From: Roseococcus sp. SYP-B2431
GTDB lineage: Bacteria > Pseudomonadota > Alphaproteobacteria > Acetobacterales > Acetobacteraceae
Direction: 5' to 3'
DNA length: 64,000 bases
Assembly (NCBI RefSeq): GCF_004336745.1
Contig: NZ_SJXD01000027.1
Location: 186,001 to 250,000 of the forward strand
The notes beneath the pieces were generated by a model that saw nothing but the letters and a program-made list of their open reading frames with translations, searched no databases and was not told the origin of the DNA. Position numbers and translations under genes: made by a program. This document shows positions 39,064 through 48,311 of the stretch, in pieces; position 1 is the first letter of the stretch, and each line of letters starts with the position of its first letter.

Positions 39064-40350
39064 GCTGTACCCGTGACGCTAGGAAGCGGCCGGAAGAGGG
39101 TCAAGAAGCGGGATTCGCGCTGTCCGGGACAACCCGCACGCATCCGCCGCTTCATGGGCTTGACGGGCTATCGCGCCTCGCTGATCGATTCTATCGATCT
39201 GTTCGCACTTCGACTGCGAGATCCGAGTACGAACTGGCCTTTGATACCTGGCCGATTAACTGAGCAATCGCTGGCTCTTTTTGCCGCACGCGGCGGAAAT
39301 CCTCATGTGTGCGCTTATCCACGTAAAGTACGTTTGAATATGCAGCGAGCACAGCAAGATGCTCGTCCGCCACGTTGCTGCCGGGGCGCACCACTCGCTT
39401 CTGCCCATGCTTGCGCAGCGCCTGCACAATTCGCCAACTCGGCAATTGCTCCATTCGTATCCGTTTGAGGCGATCGAAAGAGAGATTTGCCTGCGCCGCC
39501 ACAGCCCGCAAATGGCTACGCACGGTTGCGAGAACAGACAGGTCTGAAATTTTTGCACTGTCGCAAATTCGGCCAGATCAATGCCCTTTGCAACGTAGGT
39601 CGAAATGAGAAGCTCGCGGGCCGAGGCATCATGAGAAGGCATTTCGGCAACCACTCGCGCCATAAAGTCGTCTGCTATTGCGGAAGCTTCCGGCACAGTG
39701 CGCTTTGAATCCGCGGTCATAGCTTCGCGAAACGCTCGCAGACGGATTGCTGCAAGCACACGTGCGGCATCCTCAGGATGGCGTCTCGCCTGTGTTGCGA
39801 CTTCGCCAAAAGTCTGATTGTCATTGAATGTATGCAGATTACTTAGGGCTGCAACCATGCCTGAATGTTGGCGCCGCGCGAGAATTGTTGGCCGTAATGA
39901 CTCCCATACCCATCCTTCTACGCCGACCGCGTCGGTGGCCGAGCCAGTCTGGATCAATAGCTGGCGGACATGGTCACGCACCGTTGTCAGAGTGTCGCAG
40001 CCAGCTTCGTGCGCCATCACCTCCGCTGCCAGGATGTCAGTGATGGAGCCAGGCCCAACTCGCGCTCGCGGTAAGCGCATCCACGCGACAAGCGGCAATG
40101 ATTCCAGAAAAGCGATGCGTTCCCGCGCACGAGCTTCGTCTTCAATGCCAAGTAGCTCTTCGATATGATGCCAGGATAAGAAGGGTATCTTTCCCTGATG
40201 AAGAAGCCGCTGATGGAGTCCTCGTGCAGCGTCGCGGCGCGCGCGATCTGCGCTCAATGCATCGTCGATCCAATTTGCCCAATGCGAACTGTCAGGCGCG
40301 ACGACCAACGGAGCAATTAGCGCCAAAATTCAGTCTCTCATTGTTGAGCA
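39064..40350. other. Low-GC patch, probably acquired
   Basis: From about 39180 to 40350 the base composition falls to roughly 50-57% GC, against about 70% on both sides, and codon use changes with it (TTT, ATT, AAA, GCA codons become frequent). The patch holds one frameshifted gene. 39064-39190 is GC-rich and without a gene I can support. No tRNA, integrase or clear direct repeats mark the borders. Confidence 0.7.
39191..40326 (-). pseudogene. PIN-like nuclease gene, single frameshift, low GC
   Basis: The first frame (TTG start at 40326) encodes about 262 residues through LAEFATVQKFQT; the next frame continues with LSVLATVRSHLRAVAAQANL to VEVRTDR, giving about 378 residues if joined. A one-base loss near 39540 explains this. 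PIN-type acidic residues can be seen: VVAPDSSHWANW (Asp about 12), HHIEELLG (about 53-60), and near the end SNVADEHLAVLAAYSNVLYV then DKRTHEDF. I infer a PIN-like RNase with a long helical insert; such proteins occur in toxin and defence loci. Family membership is not proven. Low GC points to recent transfer. Confidence 0.55.
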
Positions 40351-40355
40351 CGTTA

Positions 40356-40661
40356 TCACGCCACCCGCATCAACTTTGGCGCTACCTTTATGCTGCGCAC
40401 CTCTGCTTCTTCGAACTCCGCCGCCGCGATCGCCCGTTCCAACGCCGCTCGCAGATCCTTCGCGGTCTCCAGGGTCAGTTCGACCGCCGCCCGCGCTCCC
40501 GGCTCCAGCCCGGCGTTCAAGAAGTCCAGGGTGATCACGTCGCCCAGATTCGCATGCCGCGCGTGGTCATAGGCGACCACCGCCTGCGTCAGCGGAAACC
40601 ATTCGTCCCCGCGCTTGGCCATGCCCTCGGCGGGAACGATCTCGACGATGGAGGTGCACAT
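40356..40661 (-). CDS. DUF6295 family protein
   Basis: 101 residues. MCTSIVEIVPAEGMAKRGDE, FPLTQAVVAYDHARHANLGD and ITLDFLNAGLEPGARAAVEL match the DUF6295 pattern as I recall it; function unknown. It is last in the run hutF - SDR - dienelactone hydrolase - this gene, starting 5 nt after the hydrolase stop. The gene has the normal high GC, so the low-GC patch begins just downstream of its stop. Confidence 0.72.
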   Translation of the reverse strand: MCTSIVEIVPAEGMAKRGDEWFPLTQAVVAYDHARHANLGDVITLDFLNAGLEPGARAAVELTLETAKDLRAALERAIAAAEFEEAEVRSIKVAPKLMRVA

Positions 40662-40665
40662 GGCC

Positions 40666-41415
40666 CTACCGCCCCAGATGCTTGCCGAAGAAGGCGAAGG
40701 TCTTCTGCCAGCCGTCCATGGCCTGCTCGGGCCGGTAGAGCGGCCGGTGCCAGTAGTTGAAGCCGTGGCCCGCGCCGTCGTAGCGATGGAATTCGTAGGT
40801 CTTGCCGAATTTCTTCAGCTCGGCCTCGTGCTGGTCCACCTGCTCGGGGCTCGGCGCGCGGTCGTCATTGCCGAAGAGGCCGAGCAGCGGCGCGGAAAGG
40901 TCCTTCGTCATGTCGATCGGCGCCACGGGCGTCTTCGCGTTCAGCTCGTCGGCACCCATCACCACGCGGCCGCCCCAGAGCTCGGCGATGGCGTCCACGT
41001 CCTGGCGCTGGCAGCCGTAGAGAAAGGCGTGCCGCCCGCCGGAGCAGGAGCCGTAGAGGCCGACCTTGCCGTTGTGCTCGGGCTGCGCCCGCATCCAGGC
41101 CACGGCGGCGGCGGTGTCGCCGACCATCTGGGCATCGGGGATGCCGCCCTCGGCGCGGACCTTGGCGGCGACGTCGTCCGGATTCCCCTCGCCCGCGCGC
41201 TCGTAGAGGTTGGCGCAGATGGCCAGGAAGCCGTGATGCGCGAAGCGGCGCGTGCTCTCGGTATAGAGCTCGCTCCAGCCCGGCAGGTGGTGGATCAGCA
41301 CCACGCCCGGGAAGGGGCCGGGCCCCTCGGGCTTCGCCACATAGGCGGTGATGGGGGTTCCGCCGTCGCCCTTGAGGGTGACGTTGGTGCAGGTCATGCC
41401 GCGGTAGAACGCCAT
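40666..41415 (-). CDS. Dienelactone hydrolase family protein
   Basis: 249 residues from ATG 41415. An alpha/beta-hydrolase with cysteine nucleophile in LYGSCSGGRHAF (Cys about 124), as in true dienelactone hydrolases, and the catalytic His in DGAGHGFNYW. PGVVLIHHLPGWSELYTEST forms the oxyanion region. Dienelactone hydrolase converts 4-carboxymethylenebutenolide to maleylacetate, but family members have many substrates, and no chlorocatechol genes are here. It lies in the hutF operon, 55 bp after the SDR gene. Confidence 0.85.
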   Translation of the reverse strand: MAFYRGMTCTNVTLKGDGGTPITAYVAKPEGPGPFPGVVLIHHLPGWSELYTESTRRFAHHGFLAICANLYERAGEGNPDDVAAKVRAEGGIPDAQMVGDTAAAVAWMRAQPEHNGKVGLYGSCSGGRHAFLYGCQRQDVDAIAELWGGRVVMGADELNAKTPVAPIDMTKDLSAPLLGLFGNDDRAPSPEQVDQHEAELKKFGKTYEFHRYDGAGHGFNYWHRPLYRPEQAMDGWQKTFAFFGKHLGR

Positions 41416-41470
41416 TCTGTTCCTCCTTTGCGCCGGGGGCCGGGGGCTCGGTTCCCGGCGTCCTGGTCCG

Positions 41471-42217
41471 TCAGTGCATGATGTCACCACCATTCGGCGA
41501 CAGACAGGCCCCGCAATAATAGGTGCCCCCCGGCCCGGCCAGCAGCACGGCCGTCGCCGCGATCTCCTCGGGGAAGCCAAGCCGCCCCAGCGGCAGGCTG
41601 GCCGAGATCCGCGCCTTCCATTCCGGCCCGCGCCGCGCCGTCAGGTCCGTCTCGATCGGCCCGGGCGCGATGGCGTTCACCAGCACGCCGTGCGGCCCCG
41701 CCTCGAAGGCCAGCGCGCGGGTGAAGCTCAGGATGCCGCCCTTGGCCGCGCAATAGGCCACGATGCCGGCCGAGCCCTTGATGGCGAGCTGCGAGGAGAT
41801 GTTGATGATCCGCCCGCCGCCGCGCGCCACCATGCCCGGATAGACCGCCTGGGCCATGAAGAACATGCCCTTCATGTGGATGTCGAACATCCGGTCGAAC
41901 TCGGCCTCGGAGACCTCGCCGAAGGGCGTGCGGATATTGATGCCGGCATTGTTGAGCAGGATGTCGCAGGGGCCGAGCGCGGCCTCGGCGGCGGCGGCGA
42001 AGGCCTTGACCCGGGCGACCTCGCCCATGTCGGCCTCCATCTGGAAGGCGCGGCGGCCCATGGCCTCGATGGCCGCGACGACGGCCTTTCCTTCCGCCTC
42101 GTCCTGATAGTGGCAGAGGGCGACGTCGGCCCCGGCCTCGGCGAAGGCGAGCGCGCTGGCCCTCCCGATGCCCCGGCTGCCGCCGGTGACATAGGCGATC
42201 TTACCCGCAAGGCTCAT
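41471..42217 (-). CDS. SDR-family oxidoreductase (FabG-like)
   Basis: 248 residues. Rossmann motif YVTGGSRGIGRASALAFAEA, NNAGIN, catalytic Ser in NISSQLAIKGS and Tyr-x3-Lys in VAYCAAKGGILSF. The C-terminal GPGGTYYCGACLSPNGGD is typical of 3-oxoacyl-ACP-reductase-like SDR enzymes that reduce ketones or oxidise alcohols with NAD(P). Its start overlaps the hutF stop by 4 nt (ATGA), so it is translated with a histidine-degradation gene although no known step of that pathway needs an SDR. Confidence 0.87.
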   Translation of the reverse strand: MSLAGKIAYVTGGSRGIGRASALAFAEAGADVALCHYQDEAEGKAVVAAIEAMGRRAFQMEADMGEVARVKAFAAAAEAALGPCDILLNNAGINIRTPFGEVSEAEFDRMFDIHMKGMFFMAQAVYPGMVARGGGRIINISSQLAIKGSAGIVAYCAAKGGILSFTRALAFEAGPHGVLVNAIAPGPIETDLTARRGPEWKARISASLPLGRLGFPEEIAATAVLLAGPGGTYYCGACLSPNGGDIMH

Positions 42218-43572
42218 GCGCCCAGGCTCCTCATCGTAGCGGCAAAGTTTTCACGGATGGTCCCCTCGCGGATGTGGCGGCCGCCCTCGACCACCACCCG
42301 CCCGCCGACGGCGACGCTGCGGACCATGCGGTCGGCGGGGCCGAAGATCCAGGCGTCGAGCAGCGCGTCGCCCTCCCGGCCGACCAGGGTCGGATGCTCG
42401 TCGTCCAGCTCCACGAGGTCGCAGCGCAGGCCCACGGCGATGGCGCCGAGTTTCACGCCGCAGGCCTGGGCGCCACCGGCGAGCGCACGCTCCAGCAGGC
42501 CGCGGCCGGGATGCGGCCGCGCCTCGTCGGTGGCGACGCTGCGCAGCTCCAGCGCCAGGCGCTGGCTCGTTTCCAGCTGGCGGAGCTCGGCGGCCGGGTC
42601 GATGCCGACATGGCTGTCGGTGCCGATGCCCAGCACGCCGCCCTGCCCCAGATAGGGCAACAGAGGAAAAATGCCGTCGCCGAGCGAGGCCTCCGTGCTT
42701 GGGCACAGCCCGGCGACGGCGCCGGTCGCGGCCAGCTCGCGCGTCTCGGCCTCGTTCATGTGGGTGGCGTGGATCAGCACCCAGCGGCGGTCGAGCGGGC
42801 AGTTGCGCAGCAGCCATTCCACCGGGCGCAGGCCGGTGGCGGCGAGGCATTCGCCCACCTCGCGCTCCTGCTCGGCGGCGTGGATGTGGATGGGCGCGTC
42901 GAGCGCCGCCATCGCCCGCAGCATCTCCGGCGTCACGGCGCGCAGGCTGTGCGGGGCCACGCCCCAGGCGGCGTTGCGCTGCCGGCGCGCGGTGGCCTTC
43001 ACCGCCTCCAGGATCTCGAAGAAGCCGTCGAGGTCGTTGAGGAAGCGGCGCTGCCCTGCATGCGGCGGGGCGCCGAAGATGCCCCCGTGTCGGTAAAGGC
43101 TCGGCAGCAATGTCACGCCCATGCCCGTGGCCTCGCCGGCCGCGAAGAGGCGCTGCGCCATCTCGGAACGATCCGCATAGGGCGAGCCGTCGGGCGCGTG
43201 ATGGAGGTAGTGGAACTCGGCGACCTGGGTGAAGCCGCGCGCCAGGCACTCGGCATAGAGGAGGGCGCCGATCGCCTCGGCATCCTCGGGCGAGATGGTG
43301 AGGGCGAAGCGGTACATGGTCTCGCGCCAGGTCCAGAAGCTGTCCTGCCCGGCGGGGCTGCGCCGCTCGGCGCCGCCGGCCATGGCGCGCTGGAAGGCGT
43401 GGCTGTGCAGGTTCGGCACACCCGGGATCACGGAACCGCGCAGCCGCCGCGCTTCGCCGGCCGGCGATTCGGGCGTGACGGACGTGATGAGTCCGGCCTC
43501 GTCGCAGGTGACCCGCACGTCCCGCCGCCAGCCTTCCGGCAACAGGGCATGGGCGGCCAGGAATTCCGGCAT
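42214..43572 (-). CDS. hutF: Formimidoylglutamate deiminase
   Basis: 452 residues. Amidohydrolase-fold metal site [13 protein letters not shown] (His about 56 and 58), then [12 protein letters not shown] and the Asp in [12 protein letters not shown]. HutF converts N-formimidoyl-L-glutamate to N-formyl-L-glutamate and ammonia, the branch of histidine breakdown used by pseudomonads and many alphaproteobacteria, which then needs HutG. It is divergent from hutH with 103 bp between starts, so the two units likely share a control region. Confidence 0.93.
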   Translation of the reverse strand: MPEFLAAHALLPEGWRRDVRVTCDEAGLITSVTPESPAGEARRLRGSVIPGVPNLHSHAFQRAMAGGAERRSPAGQDSFWTWRETMYRFALTISPEDAEAIGALLYAECLARGFTQVAEFHYLHHAPDGSPYADRSEMAQRLFAAGEATGMGVTLLPSLYRHGGIFGAPPHAGQRRFLNDLDGFFEILEAVKATARRQRNAAWGVAPHSLRAVTPEMLRAMAALDAPIHIHAAEQEREVGECLAATGLRPVEWLLRNCPLDRRWVLIHATHMNEAETRELAATGAVAGLCPSTEASLGDGIFPLLPYLGQGGVLGIGTDSHVGIDPAAELRQLETSQRLALELRSVATDEARPHPGRGLLERALAGGAQACGVKLGAIAVGLRCDLVELDDEHPTLVGREGDALLDAWIFGPADRMVRSVAVGGRVVVEGGRHIREGTIRENFAATMRSLGA

Positions 43573-43675
43573 GAAGGGCCTTTCTCCGCGAGTGCCGGTG
43601 AAACATCGACGCCGCCCCCGAGAGGCGCAACCCCGCCTGCTGACATCCCGTGCGCGCCGACCCTATTCTCCGGCG
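43573..43675. promoter_or_regulatory. Divergent hutF/hutH control region
   Basis: The 103 bp between the two divergent hut genes must contain both promoters. I could not see a convincing palindrome of the HutC type or a clear -35/-10 pair; assignment rests on position alone. Confidence 0.45.
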
Positions 43676-45187
43676 ATGAAGCAACTCATCCAGGCGGGCC
43701 AGGCTCACCTTGCCGGTCTCCGCGCCATCCGCGACGGCGCCGCCCTCGAGCTGGCGGAGGGCTGGGGGATGGACGTGGCCGCGGGCCTCGCGACGCTGCA
43801 CGCCGCGCTCGCCAGCGGCGAGCCGCTCTATGGCGTGAACACCGGCTTCGGAAAGCTGGCCTCGACGCGCATCCATGAGGGGGAGCTGGCGAAGCTCCAG
43901 CTCAACCTGCTGCGCAGCCACGCCGCCGGCACGGGAGAGGACCTGCCGCGCGCCGTGATCCGGCTGGCGCTGGCGCTGAAGGCCATGTCGCTGGCGCGCG
44001 GCGCCTCGGGCGTGCGGCCGGAGATCGTCGAGACGCTTCTGGCCCTGCTGGAGCACGACATGCTCCCGGACGTGCCGAGCCAGGGCTCGGTGGGCGCCTC
44101 GGGCGACCTGGCGCCGCTCGCGCATCTCTCGCTGGTGCTGGTGGGCGAGGGCTCGGCGACCGACACCACCGGCGTGCGGCGCGACGGCGATGCGGCGCTG
44201 CTCGCCATCGGGCGCCTGCCGGCGGTGCTCGGGCCCAAGGAGGGGCTGGCGCTGCTGAACGGCACGCAGGTCTCGACGGCGCTGGCCATCGATGCGCTGT
44301 TCCGCGCGGAGGACCTGCTGCGCGCCTCGCTGCTCACGGGCGCCATGAGCGTGGATGCCGCGCGCGGCTCCGACACGCCCTTCGACCCTCGCATCCACGC
44401 GCTGCGCGGCCAGCCGGGGCAGATCCGCACCGCGGCGGCGCTGCGCGGGCTGCTGGCCGGGAGCGCGATCCGCGAGAGTCATCGCCACGGCGACGTCCGC
44501 GTGCAGGATCCCTATTGCCTGCGCTGCCAGCCCCAGGTCGTCGGCGCCTGCCTCGACCTGATGGAGCAGGCGGCGCTCACGCTGGAGCGCGAGGCCAATG
44601 CCGTCACCGACAATCCGCTGCTGGTGGCCGGCGGCGAGCTGCTGTCGGGCGGAAACTTCCATGCCGAGCCCGTGGCCTTCGCGGCCGATACGCTGGCGCT
44701 GGCCATCGCCGAGATCGGCGCCCTCGCCGAGCGCCGCATCGCCCTGCTGACCGACCCGGTGCTCTCGGGCCTGCCGGCCTTCCTGGTACAGGCCGGCGGC
44801 GTGAATTCCGGCTTCATGATCGCCCAGGTCACGGCCGCGGCCCTGGCCAGCGAGAACAAGTCCCTCGCCCATCCGCGCAGCGTGGACAGCATGCCCACCT
44901 CGGCCAACCAGGAGGACCATGTCTCCATGGCGACGGGCGCGGCGCTGCGGCTGCGGCCCATGCTGGACAACCTCCAGGGCATCCTCGCGATCGAGCTGCT
45001 GGCGGCCGCGCAGGGCATCGAGTTCCACCGCCCGCTGACCAGCTCCGCGCCCGTCGAGACGGCCCATGCCGCGCTGCGCGAGCATGTGGCGCCCTGGGAC
45101 GAGGACCGGCTGATGGCTCCCGACATCGCCGCCGCGCGCAGGTTGCTGGCCGGGCACCGGCTGGCCGCCCTGGTGCCGCTCGCGTGA
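43676..45187 (+). CDS. hutH: Histidine ammonia-lyase
   Basis: 503 residues. The MIO prosthetic group forms from Ala-Ser-Gly in [16 protein letters not shown] (about 135-150). [13 protein letters not shown], the active-site [13 protein letters not shown] and SADMEDHVSM-like [20 protein letters not shown] are conserved. It deaminates L-histidine to urocanate, the first step of histidine use as carbon and nitrogen source. Its TGA overlaps the GTG of hutI. hutU (urocanase), the next enzyme, is not in the window. Confidence 0.95.
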   Translation: MKQLIQAGQAHLAGLRAIRDGAALELAEGWGMDVAAGLATLHAALASGEPLYGVNTGFGKLASTRIHEGELAKLQLNLLRSHAAGTGEDLPRAVIRLALALKAMSLARGASGVRPEIVETLLALLEHDMLPDVPSQGSVGASGDLAPLAHLSLVLVGEGSATDTTGVRRDGDAALLAIGRLPAVLGPKEGLALLNGTQVSTALAIDALFRAEDLLRASLLTGAMSVDAARGSDTPFDPRIHALRGQPGQIRTAAALRGLLAGSAIRESHRHGDVRVQDPYCLRCQPQVVGACLDLMEQAALTLEREANAVTDNPLLVAGGELLSGGNFHAEPVAFAADTLALAIAEIGALAERRIALLTDPVLSGLPAFLVQAGGVNSGFMIAQVTAAALASENKSLAHPRSVDSMPTSANQEDHVSMATGAALRLRPMLDNLQGILAIELLAAAQGIEFHRPLTSSAPVETAHAALREHVAPWDEDRLMAPDIAAARRLLAGHRLAALVPLA

Positions 45188-46383
45188 GCTTCGACCATGT
45201 CTGGCTGGGCGCCCATCTCGCCACCATGCGCGACGACGCCCTGGGCCTCGTCGAGGACGGCGCCGTCGCTGCGAAGGACGGTCGCATCGCCTATGTCGGG
45301 CCGCGCGCCGGCCTGCCCGCGCACCAGGGCCACGTCACCGACTGCAAGGGCGCCTGGATCCTGCCCGGGCTGATCGACTGCCACACCCACCTGGTCTTTG
45401 GCGGCAACCGCTCGGGCGAGTTCGAGAAGCGGCTGGCCGGCGCCTCCTACGAGGAGATCGCACGCGGCGGCGGCGGCATCCTCTCCACCATGCGGGCGAC
45501 GCGCGAGGCCACCGAGGAGGCGCTGATCGGCGCCGCCCTGCCCCGGCTGGACGCATTGCTGCGCGAGGGCGTCACCACGGTCGAGGTGAAGTCCGGCTAC
45601 GGGCTGTCGCTCAAGGCCGAGCTGAAGCAGCTCCGCGCGGCCCGCGCGCTCCCCGGCGCGCGGGAGGTGAGCGTGGTCACCAGCCTGCTCGCCGCCCATG
45701 CGGTGCCGCCGGAATATGCCGGGCGCCGGGGGGACTACGCGCGGTTCGTCGCGGAGGAGATCCTGCCGCGCGCGGCCTCGGAAGGACTGGCCGATGCGGT
45801 CGATGCCTTCTGCGAGAGCATCGCCTTCACCCTCGACGAGACCGCCATGGTCTTCGAGGCCGCGCGACGTTGCGGCCTGCCGGTGAAGCTGCATGCCGAC
45901 CAGCTCACCGATGGCGGGGGCGCGGCCCTGGCCGCCCGCTTCGGTGCGCTCTCGGCCGACCATATGGAGCGCTCCAACGCCGGCGGCATCGCCGCCATGG
46001 CGAAGGCGGGCACGGTCGCGGTGCTGCTGCCCGGCGCGACGCTCACCCTGCGCGAGACGTATTTCCCGGATATCGCCGCGATGCGCGCGACGGGCTGCCG
46101 CATGGCGCTCTCCACCGACATGAATCCGGGCTCCTCGCCCGTGCTCTCGCTGCTGCTGATGCTCAACCTCGGCTGCACGCTGTTCCGCCTGACGGTGGCC
46201 GAGGCGCTGCTCGGCGTCACCCGCCACGCCGCCGCGGCGCTCGGGCTGAAGGATCGCGGCGTGCTGGAAGAGGGGATGCGCTGCGACCTCGCCCTCTATG
46301 CCGTCGAGCAGCCCGCCGAGCTCTGCTACTGGCTCGGCGGCAACCCCTGCCTCGGCCGCGTGTTCGCGGGGCTGCCGGCATGA
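45184..46383 (+). CDS. hutI: Imidazolonepropionase
   Basis: 399 residues from a GTG that overlaps the hutH stop. Metal-binding [16 protein letters not shown] (His about 67 and 69), [18 protein letters not shown]-like [31 protein letters not shown] and [11 protein letters not shown] are the family blocks. It hydrolyses 4-imidazolone-5-propionate to formimidoylglutamate, the substrate of HutF encoded across the divergent promoter. The next gene overlaps by 4 nt. Confidence 0.94.
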   Translation: MSFDHVWLGAHLATMRDDALGLVEDGAVAAKDGRIAYVGPRAGLPAHQGHVTDCKGAWILPGLIDCHTHLVFGGNRSGEFEKRLAGASYEEIARGGGGILSTMRATREATEEALIGAALPRLDALLREGVTTVEVKSGYGLSLKAELKQLRAARALPGAREVSVVTSLLAAHAVPPEYAGRRGDYARFVAEEILPRAASEGLADAVDAFCESIAFTLDETAMVFEAARRCGLPVKLHADQLTDGGGAALAARFGALSADHMERSNAGGIAAMAKAGTVAVLLPGATLTLRETYFPDIAAMRATGCRMALSTDMNPGSSPVLSLLLMLNLGCTLFRLTVAEALLGVTRHAAAALGLKDRGVLEEGMRCDLALYAVEQPAELCYWLGGNPCLGRVFAGLPA

Positions 46384-46817
46384 CCCCTGCCCCGCCTTCC
46401 ACCATCGCCCTGGCCGAGATCGAGGCGATCCTGCATGCCGGCGTGCCGCTCGGCGCCGAATGGGGCGTGCGGCTGCTGGAGGCCTCGCCCGGCTATGCCA
46501 GGCTGGAGCTGCCCTCAAGCCCGCGCGTGCTGCGGCCGGGCAACACGGTCTCGGGGCCGGCCATCATGGGCCTCGCGGATATCGCCATGTGGGCCGCGCT
46601 GCTCGCCGCGACCGAAGGGCGCGACGACAGCCTGACCACGACGATGAACGTCAACTTCCTCCGCGCCTGCGGGCCGGGGCCGATCGTCGCCACGGCGCGC
46701 GTGCTGAAGGGCAGCGGGCGCACCATCTTCGGCGAGGTGCTGGTGACCCGGGCCGACAGCAACGAGGTCGCGGTCCACATCACCACGAGCTGGGTCAGGA
46801 CGAAGCCGAAAGCCTGA
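46380..46817 (+). CDS. PaaI-family hotdog thioesterase
   Basis: 145 residues. GNTVSGPAIMGLADIAMWAA is the central hotdog helix with the catalytic Asp position, and LTTTMNVNFLRACGPGPIVA followed by GRTIFGEVLVTRADSNEVAV completes the fold. PaaI-type enzymes hydrolyse acyl-CoA thioesters. It overlaps hutI by 4 nt (ATGA), so it is co-translated with histidine genes, though histidine breakdown has no CoA step. It is convergent with the DMT gene, 6 bp apart. Confidence 0.85.
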   Translation: MTPAPPSTIALAEIEAILHAGVPLGAEWGVRLLEASPGYARLELPSSPRVLRPGNTVSGPAIMGLADIAMWAALLAATEGRDDSLTTTMNVNFLRACGPGPIVATARVLKGSGRTIFGEVLVTRADSNEVAVHITTSWVRTKPKA

Positions 46818-46823
46818 GGCGAC

Positions 46824-47768
46824 TCAACCCACCCGGCGGCCCGTGAAAAGCACGGCGACCAGCATCGCCCCCATGCAGAGGGTGGCGCCCAGCGCCTTCA
46901 CCGGCCCGATCTCCTCGCCCAGCACCACGGCCGAGAGGATCAGCCCCGTCACCGGCACCAGCACCGAGAGCGTGCTGGCCCGCGTGGCACCGAGCGTCTC
47001 CACGCTGCGGGCGAAGAGCAGCATCGAGATAGCGCCGAGCAGGACGCCCTGCGCCACGAGCATCCAGACGACCAGGCCGGGCGGAAGGGCGAAGAAGGCC
47101 TCCGCTCGGAACGCCAGGAAGGGCGGTAGGATCAGCGGCAGCGAGACCAGCGTCACCGCCGCGGCTGCGGGGATTGCCGAGACCTGCCAGCGACGCAGCA
47201 GCACGGTGAAGACGGACCAGGTGACGCCGGCGCCCGCCAGCAGCAGGTCGCCGCGCCAGGCGCCCGGATGCTGGCCGAGCCCGTCCCAGCCGATGACGAG
47301 CACGCCCGCGAGCATGACCGCCAGGGCGATCGCGCGGCCCCGCGTAGGCCGCTCCGCCAGCAGCCACCAGGCCAGCAGCGCGCCGAAGACCGGCGAGATC
47401 ATGGGCGCGATGGTCGAGCCATGGGTCGCCGGCGCGAATTTCAGCGCCGAGACGAAGAGGATCAAGTTGCCGCAGCCGGCGAAGAGGAAGAGGACGAAGA
47501 TCCGCCGCCAGCCGAGCCGTCGCATTTCCTCGCGATGCCGCCAGACCAGCGGCAGCAGCAGCAGCGAGGCCGGCACGTAGCGGCAGAACAGGATGTCGAG
47601 CACGTGGAAGCCCTGGCCGACGAGGGCAAGCCGCGCGACCACCGCGTGGCCGCCCCAGATCACCGAGGCGAGCGAGCCGAGCAGCAGGCCGAACAACAGG
47701 CGGGGGCTAAGGTTCAGCACGTGGCACGCATCGCGCGCCAAACTCGGGAGGCGGAAGCCCCGCGTCAA
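46824..47768 (-). CDS. DMT-superfamily permease (EamA family)
   Basis: 314 residues with ten membrane helices in two EamA repeats (SVIWGGHAVVARLALVGQGF, then the second half with VLVPVTGLILSAVVLGEEIG). ATG 47768 was taken; a GTG at about 47717 would remove 17 residues before LSPRLLFGLL. It lies 15 bp downstream of a cysteine dioxygenase-like gene and third in a unit led by a GntR regulator, so a role in exporting a sulfur amino acid or its oxidation product is possible. Confidence 0.83.
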   Translation of the reverse strand: MTRGFRLPSLARDACHVLNLSPRLLFGLLLGSLASVIWGGHAVVARLALVGQGFHVLDILFCRYVPASLLLLPLVWRHREEMRRLGWRRIFVLFLFAGCGNLILFVSALKFAPATHGSTIAPMISPVFGALLAWWLLAERPTRGRAIALAVMLAGVLVIGWDGLGQHPGAWRGDLLLAGAGVTWSVFTVLLRRWQVSAIPAAAAVTLVSLPLILPPFLAFRAEAFFALPPGLVVWMLVAQGVLLGAISMLLFARSVETLGATRASTLSVLVPVTGLILSAVVLGEEIGPVKALGATLCMGAMLVAVLFTGRRVG

Positions 47769-47783
47769 CCCGCAGCGGCGGAA

Positions 47784-48311
47784 TCAGGCCAGGACGAGGT
47801 TCACGCCCTCGGCGAAATCGCGGAAGGGAACGCCATAGACATGGATGGAGACGGCGACCTCGGCCCCGCAATTGGCGATGCGGTGGATGAGGTCCGGATC
47901 GGCCGGCCCGTGGCTGACGGCGCCGCGGCCGCGCAGATGGACGGCGTTCGGGCAGGGAGTCTCGCCCGGCGCGAAGAAGTGCTCGCTCAGCACACCGCGA
48001 TGCACGCCGAGCGCGCACCAGGTGCGGTGCGCATGGACCGGCGACATCTGCCCCGGGCGCCAGACCAGCGCCACGACCGCATAGCCGTCGCCCTCGTCGA
48101 GCAGGTGGCGGATGTAGCGATCGGGGCAGCAGGGGCAGTCCTTGCCGGCGAGCAGCTTCGGATCGTCGAGGTGCGGGGCGATGGCGGCGGCCACGGCCGC
48201 GGGGCGGCCTTCCAGCTGCGTCCGGGCCGCGAGGCGGATGTCCCGCAGCATTGCGTCGAGGCGCGTGGAAGCCGAGGAGTCGGGCCGGGTGAGCGGCGCC
48301 ATCATGTTCAC
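47784..48311 (-). CDS. Cysteine/thiol dioxygenase family cupin
   Basis: 175 residues from a GTG that overlaps the GntR stop (GTGA); ATG 48305 is an alternative. The cupin iron site includes SPVHAHRTWCALGVHRGVLSE (His about 93 and 95) and a later His in VSIHVYG. This is the cysteine dioxygenase type I family, whose members oxidise cysteine to cysteine sulfinate or 3-mercaptopropionate to its sulfinate. An additional cysteine cluster KDCPCCPDRYIRH (about 57-69) is seen. Which thiol is used cannot be decided from sequence. Confidence 0.8.
   Translation of the reverse strand: MNMMAPLTRPDSSASTRLDAMLRDIRLAARTQLEGRPAAVAAAIAPHLDDPKLLAGKDCPCCPDRYIRHLLDEGDGYAVVALVWRPGQMSPVHAHRTWCALGVHRGVLSEHFFAPGETPCPNAVHLRGRGAVSHGPADPDLIHRIANCGAEVAVSIHVYGVPFRDFAEGVNLVLA

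Noticed and set aside
39073-39468. Plus-strand open frame of 131 codons over the start of the low-GC patch
   Set aside because: It runs opposite the better supported PIN-like frame and its translation has no recognisable pattern.
40318-40384. Inverted repeat TAGCGCCAAA / TTTGGCGCTA flanking the start of the PIN-like gene
   Set aside because: Arms of ten bases 47 bp apart are expected a few times by chance in 64 kb, and the right arm lies in the coding end of the DUF6295 gene. No transposon features accompany it.
43573-43675. HutC-type operator between hutF and hutH
   Set aside because: I could not find a convincing palindrome there.
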